Source: Thermoleophilia bacterium (GTDB lineage Bacteria > Actinomycetota > Thermoleophilia > RBG-16-64-13). Taken from it: a stretch of DNA of 5,158 nt. Every line of letters starts with the position of its first letter. The first letter of the stretch is position 1. Below are positions 1-4,984 of this stretch, piece by piece. The stretch lies in contig JAFGIH010000762.1 in the NCBI GenBank assembly GCA_016929985.1, forward strand, positions 1 to 5,158, in the 5' to 3' direction. A model generated the notes under the pieces. That model was not told the DNA's origin. It searched no databases and saw only the letters and a list, made by a program, of their open reading frames with translations. The translations under genes were made by a program, and so were the position numbers.

Positions 1-786
1 CGAGTACCGTATGTGGTCGCCGATCTCGAATCGCTTGTCACCGAAGGACTGTGCTCTGTGGAGATGTCCCCAGCACTGGGCGGTGAACGGGAGTCCGCGT
101 AGTTCGGAGATCGGCAGCACCGGCTCGCGCAGGAACGCGGTGGACTGCTGGGCTCCGATCTGTGAGCCGTGGATGGTGCCGTGGGCGATGAGTACGCAGC
201 CGAAGATGCCGGCCAGGCTCTCGGCCTCTGCCCCGAGCGAGCGCAGCACCTCGAGCGAGAGAGCCACGATCTTGGCGTTCTGTTCGTCGATCGTCAACTT
301 CTCGAAGCCGGGATCCGCGGCGGCCAGGTGGGAGCGCATCGGGTAGGGGAAGCAGGCGACGGGGATCCGCGCGCCACCGAGGCGCGCCACCTCGTGGACG
401 ATGACCTGCGGTCGCGTGACGAGCGTGAAGCAGCCACGGTATCCGGCGAAGCCCTCCAGTGCGTCGGTCCGCCCCACGGCCTTCGGTATGTCGTGGTTCC
501 CGAGGGTGGCGATCACCTGGATGTCGGCGTCGGCCAGGACGTCCAGACCGGCCCGGAACGCCGCTTCCTCGGTCGGGGTCGGGCTGCAGTTGCGGAAGGC
601 ATCCCCGGCGAAGACCACCAGGTCCACGGCCTCGGCGACCATCTTGTGGCATGACCGGACCCAGGCATTGCGGAAGTCCACCAGGCGGCTGTTCACGCCG
701 CCACGGTCATCGTCGCCGTGGGCGTAGGAGCTGCCGATGTGAAGGTCCGCGACGTGGGCGATGCGCAGGCTAGAAGGCGACGTCAT
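1..786 (-). CDS. SbcD-like metallophosphoesterase DNA nuclease (3' part missing, runs off left edge)
   Basis: Seen: 262 codons open from ATG at 786 to the window edge, with no stop. All calcineurin-type metal-binding motifs are present in order: DLH (D14, H16), AGD (D62), GNHD (N97-D99), the HGTIHGS block (H202) and WGHLH (H241, H243). This order and spacing fit the Mre11/SbcD nuclease family, whose members cut double- and single-stranded DNA ends with two Mn ions and usually pair with an SbcC/Rad50 ATPase. The start is set by AAGGAG at 796-801, 9 nt upstream of the ATG, which lies inside the last codons of the preceding gene (17-bp overlap, translational coupling). Full SbcD proteins are often near 400 aa, so the capping and C-terminal part should lie left of the window, as might an SbcC-like partner. 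Inference: processes DNA ends for the element's recombination or replication. A broader phosphodiesterase role is less likely given the SbcD-like blocks. Confidence 0.88.
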   Translation of the reverse strand, partial: MTSPSSLRIAHVADLHIGSSYAHGDDDRGGVNSRLVDFRNAWVRSCHKMVAEAVDLVVFAGDAFRNCSPTPTEEAAFRAGLDVLADADIQVIATLGNHDIPKAVGRTDALEGFAGYRGCFTLVTRPQVIVHEVARLGGARIPVACFPYPMRSHLAAADPGFEKLTIDEQNAKIVALSLEVLRSLGAEAESLAGIFGCVLIAHGTIHGSQIGAQQSTAFLREPVLPISELRGLPFTAQCWGHLHRAQSFGDKRFEIGDHIRYS

Positions 787-1879
787 CAAGATCGTCTCCT
801 TCCCCGTGCCAGTAGCGCAGCCACCCCTCGGTCAGAGGCCCCAGGGCCTCGGTCGGGAGCAGCTTCTCCCGGGCGTACTCCGGATTGTCGCGGCAGATCT
901 CGGAGAGCATCTGCCCGGCCAGCGGTCCCCTGGGGATCTCGCGATCGTCGGTCGGGGCGTCGCCGTGGGTCTCTGGCTCGGAGGTCTCTGCGGCATTTGT
1001 TGGATCCTGAGCGGGGAGTAGTTCCCCGGTCTCTGCGTCGAGGACCTCCCCTGCGACGTACTCGCCGAGGTCGTCGGACTCCGCGGCGTCCGAAGCTCCG
1101 TACAGCAGTCCGGCGGCGCGCCTGCCCTGGTCCATCACCATCCCAAGGATTCTGATGTCCGAGGTGTCGGGCGTGAAGAGCGTCGAGACGACGAGGAAGG
1201 GCTTGTCGAGCTCTTCAGGCGTGTACTTGGCCTTCAGCTTCAGCGCCTTGCGGTAGGCACGCAGGTACGCCTTGCTTTCCGTCATGGGTTCGCGGAACTC
1301 TTTGACGCGAGCCCACTGCTTGCGAATCCACTCGTCCCTCTTCTCCGGGGAGAGCGGCTTGTCGCTGTTGTACTCGGTCTTCGGGCAGGCATTGACGACC
1401 TTCTCGTACTCGTCGTCATGGATCCACTCGCGGGAGCCGTAGACCGGCTTGAACTCACCGTCGGTACGCCGCGCCTTGACACCGGCAACCACGTGAAGGT
1501 TCTTGCCCTCGCGCGTGGTTTGCGGCGGGAGCTCGACTAGGCCCGCTGCCTCCGCCAGCTTCTCGACCGCAGTCTTGAGAAGCGAGCCGGCCTTCATCCT
1601 CTTGTTCTTGCCGTAGCCCTCGCTCTCGATCGGGTACACGTCGCCGTGCGCGGGGTCGGGATTGATCCGCACGATGTTCAGCGACGGTGTGAAGTTGGGG
1701 TCGACCGGCATGAGCTCGGCGGCCGGGTAGAGGACGTTGTACTTCTCGGCCAACTCCGGAGACGACAGGTCTATTATCATCGCCCGCTTGTCGTCGCTGT
1801 ACTTGATGATGCCCAGCTCTTCACCGACACGCGCGAGCGCCTGCTCTTGTGGCCGGTATCGAGTGATTGCTGTTGTCAT
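770..1879 (-). CDS. Putative phage single-strand annealing protein (RecT/Rad52-like role) with SSB-like acidic tail
   Basis: A 369-aa protein, ATG at 1879 with AAGGAG (1888-1893) 8 nt upstream. It starts after a 1-nt gap from the previous stop. The family is not recognised with certainty. Residues about 48-235 follow a pattern common in phage annealing proteins: a YPAAELMPVD segment, YGKNKRMKAGSLLKTAVEKLA followed by EAAGL (about 89-113), a short dGEFKP strand region (140-144), then ESKAYLRAYRKALKLKAKYT and EELDKPF (201-228). Residues 263-315 are acidic and likely disordered. Residues 316-356 resemble the small G-x-x-x-G...L-x-E-I...D-P-x-Y module seen near the ends of some DNA-metabolism proteins. 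The last residues, GDDLDDVAF, are acidic and end in Phe, like the SSB C-terminal tip. Lying directly before an SbcD-like nuclease supports a recombination role. Alternative: another ssDNA-binding or replication protein. Confidence 0.55.
   Translation of the reverse strand: MTTAITRYRPQEQALARVGEELGIIKYSDDKRAMIIDLSSPELAEKYNVLYPAAELMPVDPNFTPSLNIVRINPDPAHGDVYPIESEGYGKNKRMKAGSLLKTAVEKLAEAAGLVELPPQTTREGKNLHVVAGVKARRTDGEFKPVYGSREWIHDDEYEKVVNACPKTEYNSDKPLSPEKRDEWIRKQWARVKEFREPMTESKAYLRAYRKALKLKAKYTPEELDKPFLVVSTLFTPDTSDIRILGMVMDQGRRAAGLLYGASDAAESDDLGEYVAGEVLDAETGELLPAQDPTNAAETSEPETHGDAPTDDREIPRGPLAGQMLSEICRDNPEYAREKLLPTEALGPLTEGWLRYWHGEGDDLDDVAF
796..801 (-). promoter_or_regulatory. Ribosome binding site for the SbcD-like gene
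   Basis: The minus strand reads AAGGAG 9 nt before the ATG at 786. It lies inside the acidic-tail codons of the upstream gene and decides the start of the nuclease gene, since no stop-free alternative start has a comparable site. Its placement implies coupled translation of the two proteins. Confidence 0.75.
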
Positions 1880-1880
1880 G

Positions 1881-2252
1881 TCACTTGCTCCTTGATAGAA
1901 TTCGTTGTGGGTCAGGTTGGGTAAGGGCCGCGTTCGGCGCGGCCTTTGCCGTCTCTTGGGTCCGTGCGCGATATTCGGCGGTCAGCTTCTCTATCTGGAT
2001 GAGGCTGGCCCAGGCCCACTTGATGATCGAGCAGAGCCCGTTGGCCAGTCGTAGACTGCGCACCATGCGCTCCCGATGCTTGCGCTGCTCGGTCCGTGTG
2101 AAGACCTGGTCCTCCATGTAGCGATCGAATTCAGCGATCATCTCTTCCGCGTTGTTCGCGCTCTCGTGCGCCCACTCGTTGGCATCAAGCATCTGACTCG
2201 TGTGCAGCACCAGCGCCGCCGGCGGTGCCCCTACCGGCCTGGTGTGTTTCAT
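1881..2252 (-). CDS. Hypothetical helical protein, 123 aa
   Basis: No family recognised. ATG at 2252 is chosen over the in-frame GTG at 2261 because the near-perfect AAGGGAGGTGA site (2258-2268) would include that GTG and is well spaced for the ATG. The protein (MKHTRPVG...) looks mostly alpha-helical. Residues about 25-60 (WAHESANNAEEMIAEF onward) are acidic, followed by a basic RTEQRKHRERMVRSLR stretch. A mildly hydrophobic helix with LCSIIKWAWASLIQ comes next, too polar for a confident membrane segment, and the tail is rich in Ala, Pro and basic residues. The stop is 1 nt before the annealing-protein ATG, so the two are probably co-translated. Inference: small accessory protein of the early operon, perhaps a partner in recombination or replication. 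The 3' end of the gene contains a strong hairpin (1923-1947). Confidence 0.7.
   Translation of the reverse strand: MKHTRPVGAPPAALVLHTSQMLDANEWAHESANNAEEMIAEFDRYMEDQVFTRTEQRKHRERMVRSLRLANGLCSIIKWAWASLIQIEKLTAEYRARTQETAKAAPNAALTQPDPQRILSRSK
1923..1947. repeat. GC-rich inverted repeat (hairpin) inside the 3' end of the 123-aa gene
   Basis: Arms AAGGGCCGCG and CGCGGCCTTT are separated by 5 nt (TTCGG). In plus-strand RNA it forms a 10-bp stem with one G-U pair. In minus-strand RNA, the sense of the operon, it forms a 7-bp all-GC stem with an A-C mismatch and two further A-U pairs below. No T-run follows in the leftward direction, so it is not a standard terminator for the operon. In the rightward direction only TTT follows. 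It could pause ribosomes, protect or process the mRNA, or simply reflect codons for Ala/Lys/Asn. Confidence 0.5.
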
Positions 2253-2257
2253 GTCTC

Positions 2258-2268
2258 TCACCTCCCTT
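2258..2268 (-). promoter_or_regulatory. Strong ribosome binding site fixing the start of the 123-aa gene
   Basis: The minus strand reads AAGGGAGGTGA, almost fully complementary to the 16S rRNA 3' end, 5 nt before ATG 2252. It includes the upstream in-frame GTG at 2261, which argues against that GTG being the start. It is the best Shine-Dalgarno match in the window. Confidence 0.75.
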
Positions 2269-2285
2269 CGTCTCTGCGCGGTTGG

Positions 2286-2480
2286 TCAGCGGGCGATGAA
2301 GTCCGCCAGGATGATCAGGCCGACCATCACGACGAAGGCCACCCACGCGATGCGGTCGCGTCTGCGCTGGCCGCGCCGTATCCGGTCAATCTCGCGGGAC
2401 TCCAGGCGAAGTTGCAGGTTGTGCTCCTGCACTTCGCGGCGGACGCGGTAGCTGTTGTTGTGGATGAGCGGGTCAGGCAT
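2286..2480 (-). CDS. Small single-pass membrane protein, 64 aa
   Basis: ATG at 2480 has AAGGAG at 2486-2491, 5 nt upstream; the stop at 2286 lies 33 nt before the next start. Seen: a charged N-terminal part with heptad-like spacing (REVQEHNLQLRLESREIDRI, about 15-34), a strongly basic stretch RRGQRRRDR (35-43), then a hydrophobic run IAWVAFVVMVGLIILADFIA (about 44-63) ending one residue before the C terminus. By the positive-inside rule the N-terminal part should be cytoplasmic, with the C-terminal helix in the membrane, so a tail-anchored topology. No signal-peptide cleavage site is expected. Function unknown. Such small tail-anchored proteins occur in phage early operons, but nothing here says whether this one acts in superinfection control, membrane tethering of the replication machinery or host interference. 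Confidence 0.75.
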   Translation of the reverse strand: MPDPLIHNNSYRVRREVQEHNLQLRLESREIDRIRRGQRRRDRIAWVAFVVMVGLIILADFIAR

Positions 2481-2519
2481 GGCGACTCCTTACAGGTCGA
2501 AGGTGGAGGTCGGCAGGGG

Positions 2520-4343
2520 TCACAGCAGCACCCCCTGAGCAAGCCGCTTATCAATCAGCGGCCGGTAGTCTTCGTTCAACTCGAACCCCACGCAGTTGCG
2601 CCCCAGCTTGCGGGCGACTTCCGCCGTTGTGCCGGAGCCGAGGAAGGGGTCTAGGACGGTGGCGGGGATTGGAGCGTATGCGAACTCATTCTCATCGCCA
2701 TGTCGGCAGTCGCATGTTGGCATCCAGTAGAGCGTCCTGGTCTTGCCAGTCTGCTGTCCATGGCTACTCCCCAGCGTGGACTTGGCAGTACCTCCATCCA
2801 GCACCCCCCCAGAGGCGGCCACGGCTTTTTCTCCATAGCGGCTACCATCCCACCCCTGGTCCACACGCGCGGTCATCCTCTCCCACGGCTTCCCGCACTC
2901 CGGGCAAACGCCGCGCTCGCTGGTGCCCGCCTTGATGCACGGCTCAATGAGCTTCGGCGGGAAGGTGGCGAAGTGGGCTTCGGCGTAGGGATGTGTGGGG
3001 ATGGTCCATACGGTGCGGATGTTGCGCTTCCCGCCGCAGCCGTCATACTCACGGCCTGAATAGGTGGCTCCGCCGCTCTGTTTGTCGCCTCCATACCTGG
3101 GCGGAACTGCATTCATGGGGCCGTTTGTTTTGCCAGGCACGCGGAAGGATCCTGTCTGCTCCTGAATGGTCGGCTGGCCCAGCCGCGCCACAGAAGACAA
3201 CGTGATGGGCTCGGCTACCGCTTCCTGGTCAAAGTAGTACCGCTCCGACTTCGCCAGCAGGAACAGGTACTCATGCGCTTTGGTCGGTCGGTCAGTGACG
3301 CTCTCGGGCATCGGGTTGTTCTTCGCCCATATCACGTCGCTTCTCAGATACCACCCGGGCCCGTAGAGAAGCGGTGGCTCCTTAACCCATGATGGAATAT
3401 CGGCACCGCGGCGCTGGTTCAAGTCAGACAGCAACCGCACCAGCAGTTCCCGCTTGACCTTGATGTCTTCCGTCTCCCCGCCACGGCCCATCTTCTTGGC
3501 CATCAGAGCAAAGTTGTTGAGATTCCAGGCAACCACGGCCTGCTGCTTCTTGGCGACAAGATAGGGCCACAATTCGCGGAGGATCGCGTCACGTTCCTCC
3601 GCCTTCTGTATCTGCCAGCGCCAGCAGTCGTGCCGGCAGACCGTCCCCATCACCTCATCGCCCTCTTTGAGGGTGTCGATGTAGCGGGCACCCGGCCAGA
3701 TGCGGTCGGCCTCGTCTAGCAATCGAGTGTCAGAGTTGGTGATAAACACCAGCGTCCCTGTGCGAATGTTTCCGTCCGCCCGCTCATGCCTGAAGCCGCA
3801 GATGGTGCCCTCGCCGTCAATCATCGCGGCAAGCCATGCACGATCCTTTTCGCAGGCGATGCGGCCCAGGTAGCGCGGCTCTTGCAGTGCGAAGGCTACG
3901 CGCCAGGGGATGCCAACGAGGTCTTTCGCTTTCAGCCCGTGAGTAGCGGGCACTCCGTCTCTATTGCGTTGGCCGCGCTCATCAACAATTCCATCGGCGC
4001 GTCCCGCGCCAGCACGGTACGCTCGACCATAGTTCTCCCCACGGCCGTTGCGCCCGTTCGGTGTCCCACTTCCGCCTTTGCCGGGGTCACTTGCATAGCT
4101 ATCCCCCAGGTTCAACCAAACCGTGCCCTCGTCTTTCAGCGCCGGGCGCAGCCGGGCGAACAGGTCAACGAGCTTGGCGACGTACTCCTGCGGCGTGCGC
4201 TCAAGGCCGAACTGGTCCGGGTGGCCGTAGTCACGCAGGCCCCAATAGGGGGGGCTGGTCACGATGCAGTCGATGGACTGCGGCTCCAGGTTGGACGCCA
4301 GTTGCCAGGCATCGCCGTAGAGGATGGTGGTTTCGGGGGTCAT
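2520..4343 (-). CDS. DNA methyltransferase (beta-type N4-cytosine/N6-adenine) with embedded LAGLIDADG domain
   Basis: A 607-aa protein, ATG at 4343 after GGGAGG-type SD (4348-4355), overlapping the upstream stop by 4 bp (ATGA). The catalytic motif IV TSPPYWGLRDYG (29-40) precedes the AdoMet motif I LDPFLGSGTT (564-573), the beta-class order of the N6_N4_Mtase family. Other family blocks: LKAKDLVGIPWRVAFALQ (137-154), GWYLRSDVIWAKNNPMPESV with TDRPTKAHEY (330-359), and four cysteines C480/C483 and C544/C546 that could bind zinc. Between residues about 155 and 328 the conserved PWRVAFALQ...GWYLRSD junction is split by a domain with WLAAMIDGEGTI (170-181), a LAGLIDADG motif. SPPY cannot separate m4C from m6A activity, and the target site is unknown. 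No restriction nuclease is next to it, so it is probably an orphan, element-protecting or regulatory methylase. Confidence 0.93.
   Translation of the reverse strand: MTPETTILYGDAWQLASNLEPQSIDCIVTSPPYWGLRDYGHPDQFGLERTPQEYVAKLVDLFARLRPALKDEGTVWLNLGDSYASDPGKGGSGTPNGRNGRGENYGRAYRAGAGRADGIVDERGQRNRDGVPATHGLKAKDLVGIPWRVAFALQEPRYLGRIACEKDRAWLAAMIDGEGTICGFRHERADGNIRTGTLVFITNSDTRLLDEADRIWPGARYIDTLKEGDEVMGTVCRHDCWRWQIQKAEERDAILRELWPYLVAKKQQAVVAWNLNNFALMAKKMGRGGETEDIKVKRELLVRLLSDLNQRRGADIPSWVKEPPLLYGPGWYLRSDVIWAKNNPMPESVTDRPTKAHEYLFLLAKSERYYFDQEAVAEPITLSSVARLGQPTIQEQTGSFRVPGKTNGPMNAVPPRYGGDKQSGGATYSGREYDGCGGKRNIRTVWTIPTHPYAEAHFATFPPKLIEPCIKAGTSERGVCPECGKPWERMTARVDQGWDGSRYGEKAVAASGGVLDGGTAKSTLGSSHGQQTGKTRTLYWMPTCDCRHGDENEFAYAPIPATVLDPFLGSGTTAEVARKLGRNCVGFELNEDYRPLIDKRLAQGVLL
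3360..3881 (-). other. LAGLIDADG homing-endonuclease-like domain inserted in the methyltransferase
   Basis: Methyltransferase residues about 155-328. The motif AWLAAMIDGEGTI (169-181) keeps the acidic residue (E178) at the position of the catalytic Asp of I-CreI. Downstream are TGTLVFITNS (195-204) and a WRWQIQ strand (241-246), followed by an ILRELWPYLVAKKQQA segment (254-269), typical of the C-terminal part of single-motif LAGLIDADG domains. There is no Cys/Ser at the N-terminal junction and no His-Asn plus Cys/Ser/Thr at the C-terminal one, so it does not look like an intein. G+C over 3421-3840, counted by hand, is about 60%, like its surroundings, so the insertion is not obviously recent. 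Boundaries are estimated from where the usual methyltransferase blocks break and resume. Confidence 0.8.
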
Positions 4344-4591
4344 GCGGCCCTCCCCTCGTCAGGGCAGCGACGGCGGGGGGGTGAGACCGTCACTGCCCTC
4401 GCGGGGGCCTGCCGCTGGCATTGCGCGTACCAGCGCTTGGCCAGCTCGGGATCTCGCTCCAGGGCGGCGTCGATGATGGCCTGCGCCTGAGCGCACTGCG
4501 AAGCGGTTAGGGGTGTCTCGGCGCTCTGTGGGGCCGATATCCCATGCGTCATACGGCACGTCGAACCCGGGTTCCTACCAGTGCCCGTCAC
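4340..4591 (-). CDS. Hypothetical small protein, 83 aa, coupled to the methyltransferase
   Basis: No family recognised. The stop overlaps the methyltransferase start as ATGA, which supports this frame being translated. GTG at 4591 is chosen because GGGGGGAG (4596-4603) lies 4 nt upstream and because it overlaps the regulator gene by only 17 bp. ATG at 4552 (69 aa) has no visible SD, and ATG at 4675 would overlap the regulator by about 100 bp. The central part, TPLTASQCAQAQAIIDAALE followed by RDPELAKRWYAQCQRQ, is predicted helical; the C-terminal part (APARAVTVSPPRRRCPDEGRAA) is basic and Pro-rich. Inference: early-operon accessory protein, or a leader whose translation feeds ribosomes to the methyltransferase. 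A C7 run in this gene (4375-4381) could shift frame. Confidence 0.55.
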   Translation of the reverse strand: MTGTGRNPGSTCRMTHGISAPQSAETPLTASQCAQAQAIIDAALERDPELAKRWYAQCQRQAPARAVTVSPPRRRCPDEGRAA

Positions 4592-4880
4592 GGGTCTCCC
4601 CCCTGAGTGATGGATTCGCCAGACTGTTTCGCGTTGTCGACGTTGCCAATTCTTGGCCCTCAGAAAACCGGTCATCCACCCGTGCCGGACTCACGCCCAG
4701 GAAGCGCGCGTACCGTAGGGCGGTCTCATAGAGCATCAAGTGGTCACCACTGATGTGCCGCGACACCAGTCCTTCATCGATCCCCGTCGCGTCGGCCAGC
4801 CGGCGCTGTGTCATGGGCGGTTCGCCTGGCGGCAGGGCTTCGTTGTGTGCTTCGATCAACTCACGCAACCGCACGGTCAT
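4575..4880 (-). CDS. XRE/Cro-type helix-turn-helix transcriptional regulator, 101 aa
   Basis: ATG at 4880 has AAGGTAGGAA (4885-4894) upstream; the in-frame TTG at 4913 is judged less likely because it lacks an SD. After a charged first helix (VRLRELIEAHNEA), residues about 23-65 form a lambda-repressor-like HTH: MTQRRLADATGIDEGLVSRH (23-42), ISGDH, then LMLYETALRYARFLGVSPARV. The pattern Q-x-x-L-A-x-x-x-G-I-x-x-x-x-V-S-R is classic for XRE proteins. The C-terminal third is short, polar and probably disordered, with no peptidase domain, so this is more Cro/CII-like than CI-like. It is the first gene of the leftward series and lies next to palindromic sites in its own promoter, so autoregulation is likely. 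It probably controls the switch between the leftward operon and the divergent gene. Confidence 0.85.
   Translation of the reverse strand: MTVRLRELIEAHNEALPPGEPPMTQRRLADATGIDEGLVSRHISGDHLMLYETALRYARFLGVSPARVDDRFSEGQELATSTTRNSLANPSLRGETRDGHW
4596..4603 (-). promoter_or_regulatory. Candidate ribosome binding site for the 83-aa gene
   Basis: The minus strand reads GGGGGGAG 4 nt before GTG 4591, inside the last codons of the regulator gene. Spacing is short but usable. It is the reason for preferring GTG 4591 over ATG 4552. Confidence 0.45.
4634..4649. promoter_or_regulatory. Second copy of the operator-like 16-mer, inside the regulator gene
   Basis: TTGTCGACGTTGCCAA matches the promoter-proximal site TTGTCAACGTTGCCAA (4898-4913) at 15 of 16 positions, in the same orientation, 264 bp away. 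It lies in the 3' part of the regulator coding sequence, where it encodes Leu-Ala-Thr-Ser-Thr. It could be an auxiliary operator allowing looping, or a chance match. Confidence 0.4.
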
Positions 4881-4897
4881 GTTGTTCCTACCTTGCC

Positions 4898-4913
4898 TTG
4901 TCAACGTTGCCAA
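4898..4913. promoter_or_regulatory. Candidate operator at the start of the leftward transcript
   Basis: TTGTCAACGTTGCCAA is a 16-bp palindrome with 7 of 8 base pairs symmetric. It begins about 10 nt downstream of the candidate -10 (4923-4928), so a bound regulator would cover the transcript start and block leftward transcription. The size and symmetry suit a dimeric XRE protein. Confidence 0.5.
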
Positions 4914-4922
4914 GTGGCTCCC

Positions 4923-4951
4923 AGCATACCAGGGGTTGCGTAGGTTTGCAA
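4923..4951 (-). promoter_or_regulatory. Candidate promoter of the leftward operon
   Basis: On the minus strand, TTGCAA (4951-4946, 4/6 to the -35 consensus) and TATGCT (4928-4923, 4/6 to the -10 consensus) are separated by exactly 17 nt. Transcription would start near 4916, giving a leader of about 36 nt before ATG 4880. Palindrome-like sites overlap the -35 and the start point. Confidence 0.55.
4936..4951. promoter_or_regulatory. Weaker operator-like site over the -35
   Basis: TTGCGTAGGTTTGCAA shares the outer TTGC/GCAA symmetry and 10 of 16 positions with the site at 4898-4913. It overlaps the leftward -35 hexamer and lies between the two promoters, a sensible place for a second operator. 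The inner bases are not symmetric. Confidence 0.3.
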
Positions 4952-4972
4952 GCGGATATCTTCCAGACCAGC

Positions 4973-4978
4973 TAGATT
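4973..4978 (+). promoter_or_regulatory. -10 element for the rightward gene (leaderless arrangement)
   Basis: TAGATT fits TAnnnT and ends 6 nt before GTG 4985. That is the spacing seen where transcription starts at the first base of the start codon. No good -35 is visible at 16-19 nt upstream, and no SD precedes the gene. Confidence 0.45.
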
Positions 4979-4984
4979 GTGTGT

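Larger units (their letters stand above)
4881..4984. promoter_or_regulatory. Divergent control region between the two regulator genes
   Basis: The only sizeable non-coding stretch in the window. It separates the leftward regulator from the rightward HTH-like gene and contains a candidate sigma-70-type promoter leftward, a TAGATT -10-like element rightward, and two palindrome-like sites sharing outer TTG/CAA. The arrangement is that expected of a phage-type bistable switch. Confidence 0.65.

Noticed and set aside
38..652. 204-codon open frame on the minus strand
   Set aside because: Out of frame with the SbcD-like gene; Arg/Gly/Pro-rich translation typical of a shifted high-GC frame.
169..654. 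161-codon open frame on the plus strand
   Set aside because: Antisense to the SbcD-like gene, whose opposite-strand translation has all metal-binding motifs.
1923..1947. Intrinsic terminator of the leftward operon
   Set aside because: No T-run follows the hairpin in the leftward direction, and the operon continues with the next gene 1 nt after the stop.
3360..3881. Intein in the methyltransferase
   Set aside because: No Cys/Ser/Ala that aligns with an intein first residue at the N junction, and no His-Asn followed by Cys/Ser/Thr near residues 300-335; the segment is also short for a full intein plus endonuclease.
3360..3881. Group I intron carrying a homing-endonuclease gene
   Set aside because: The frame is open through both junctions and the domain has no start or stop of its own; no group I core was recognised by eye. 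Not fully excluded without a covariance-model search.
2520..4343. Complete restriction-modification system
   Set aside because: No restriction-nuclease-like gene lies next to the methyltransferase; neighbours are tiny unknown proteins and a regulator.
3786..4490. 234-codon open frame on the plus strand
   Set aside because: Antisense to the methyltransferase and the small gene beside it; composition and lack of SD or motifs mark it as a shadow of a high-GC gene.
4553..4675. N-terminal extension of the 83-aa gene to ATG 4675
   Set aside because: Would overlap the regulator by about 100 bp and has no better ribosome binding site than GTG 4591.
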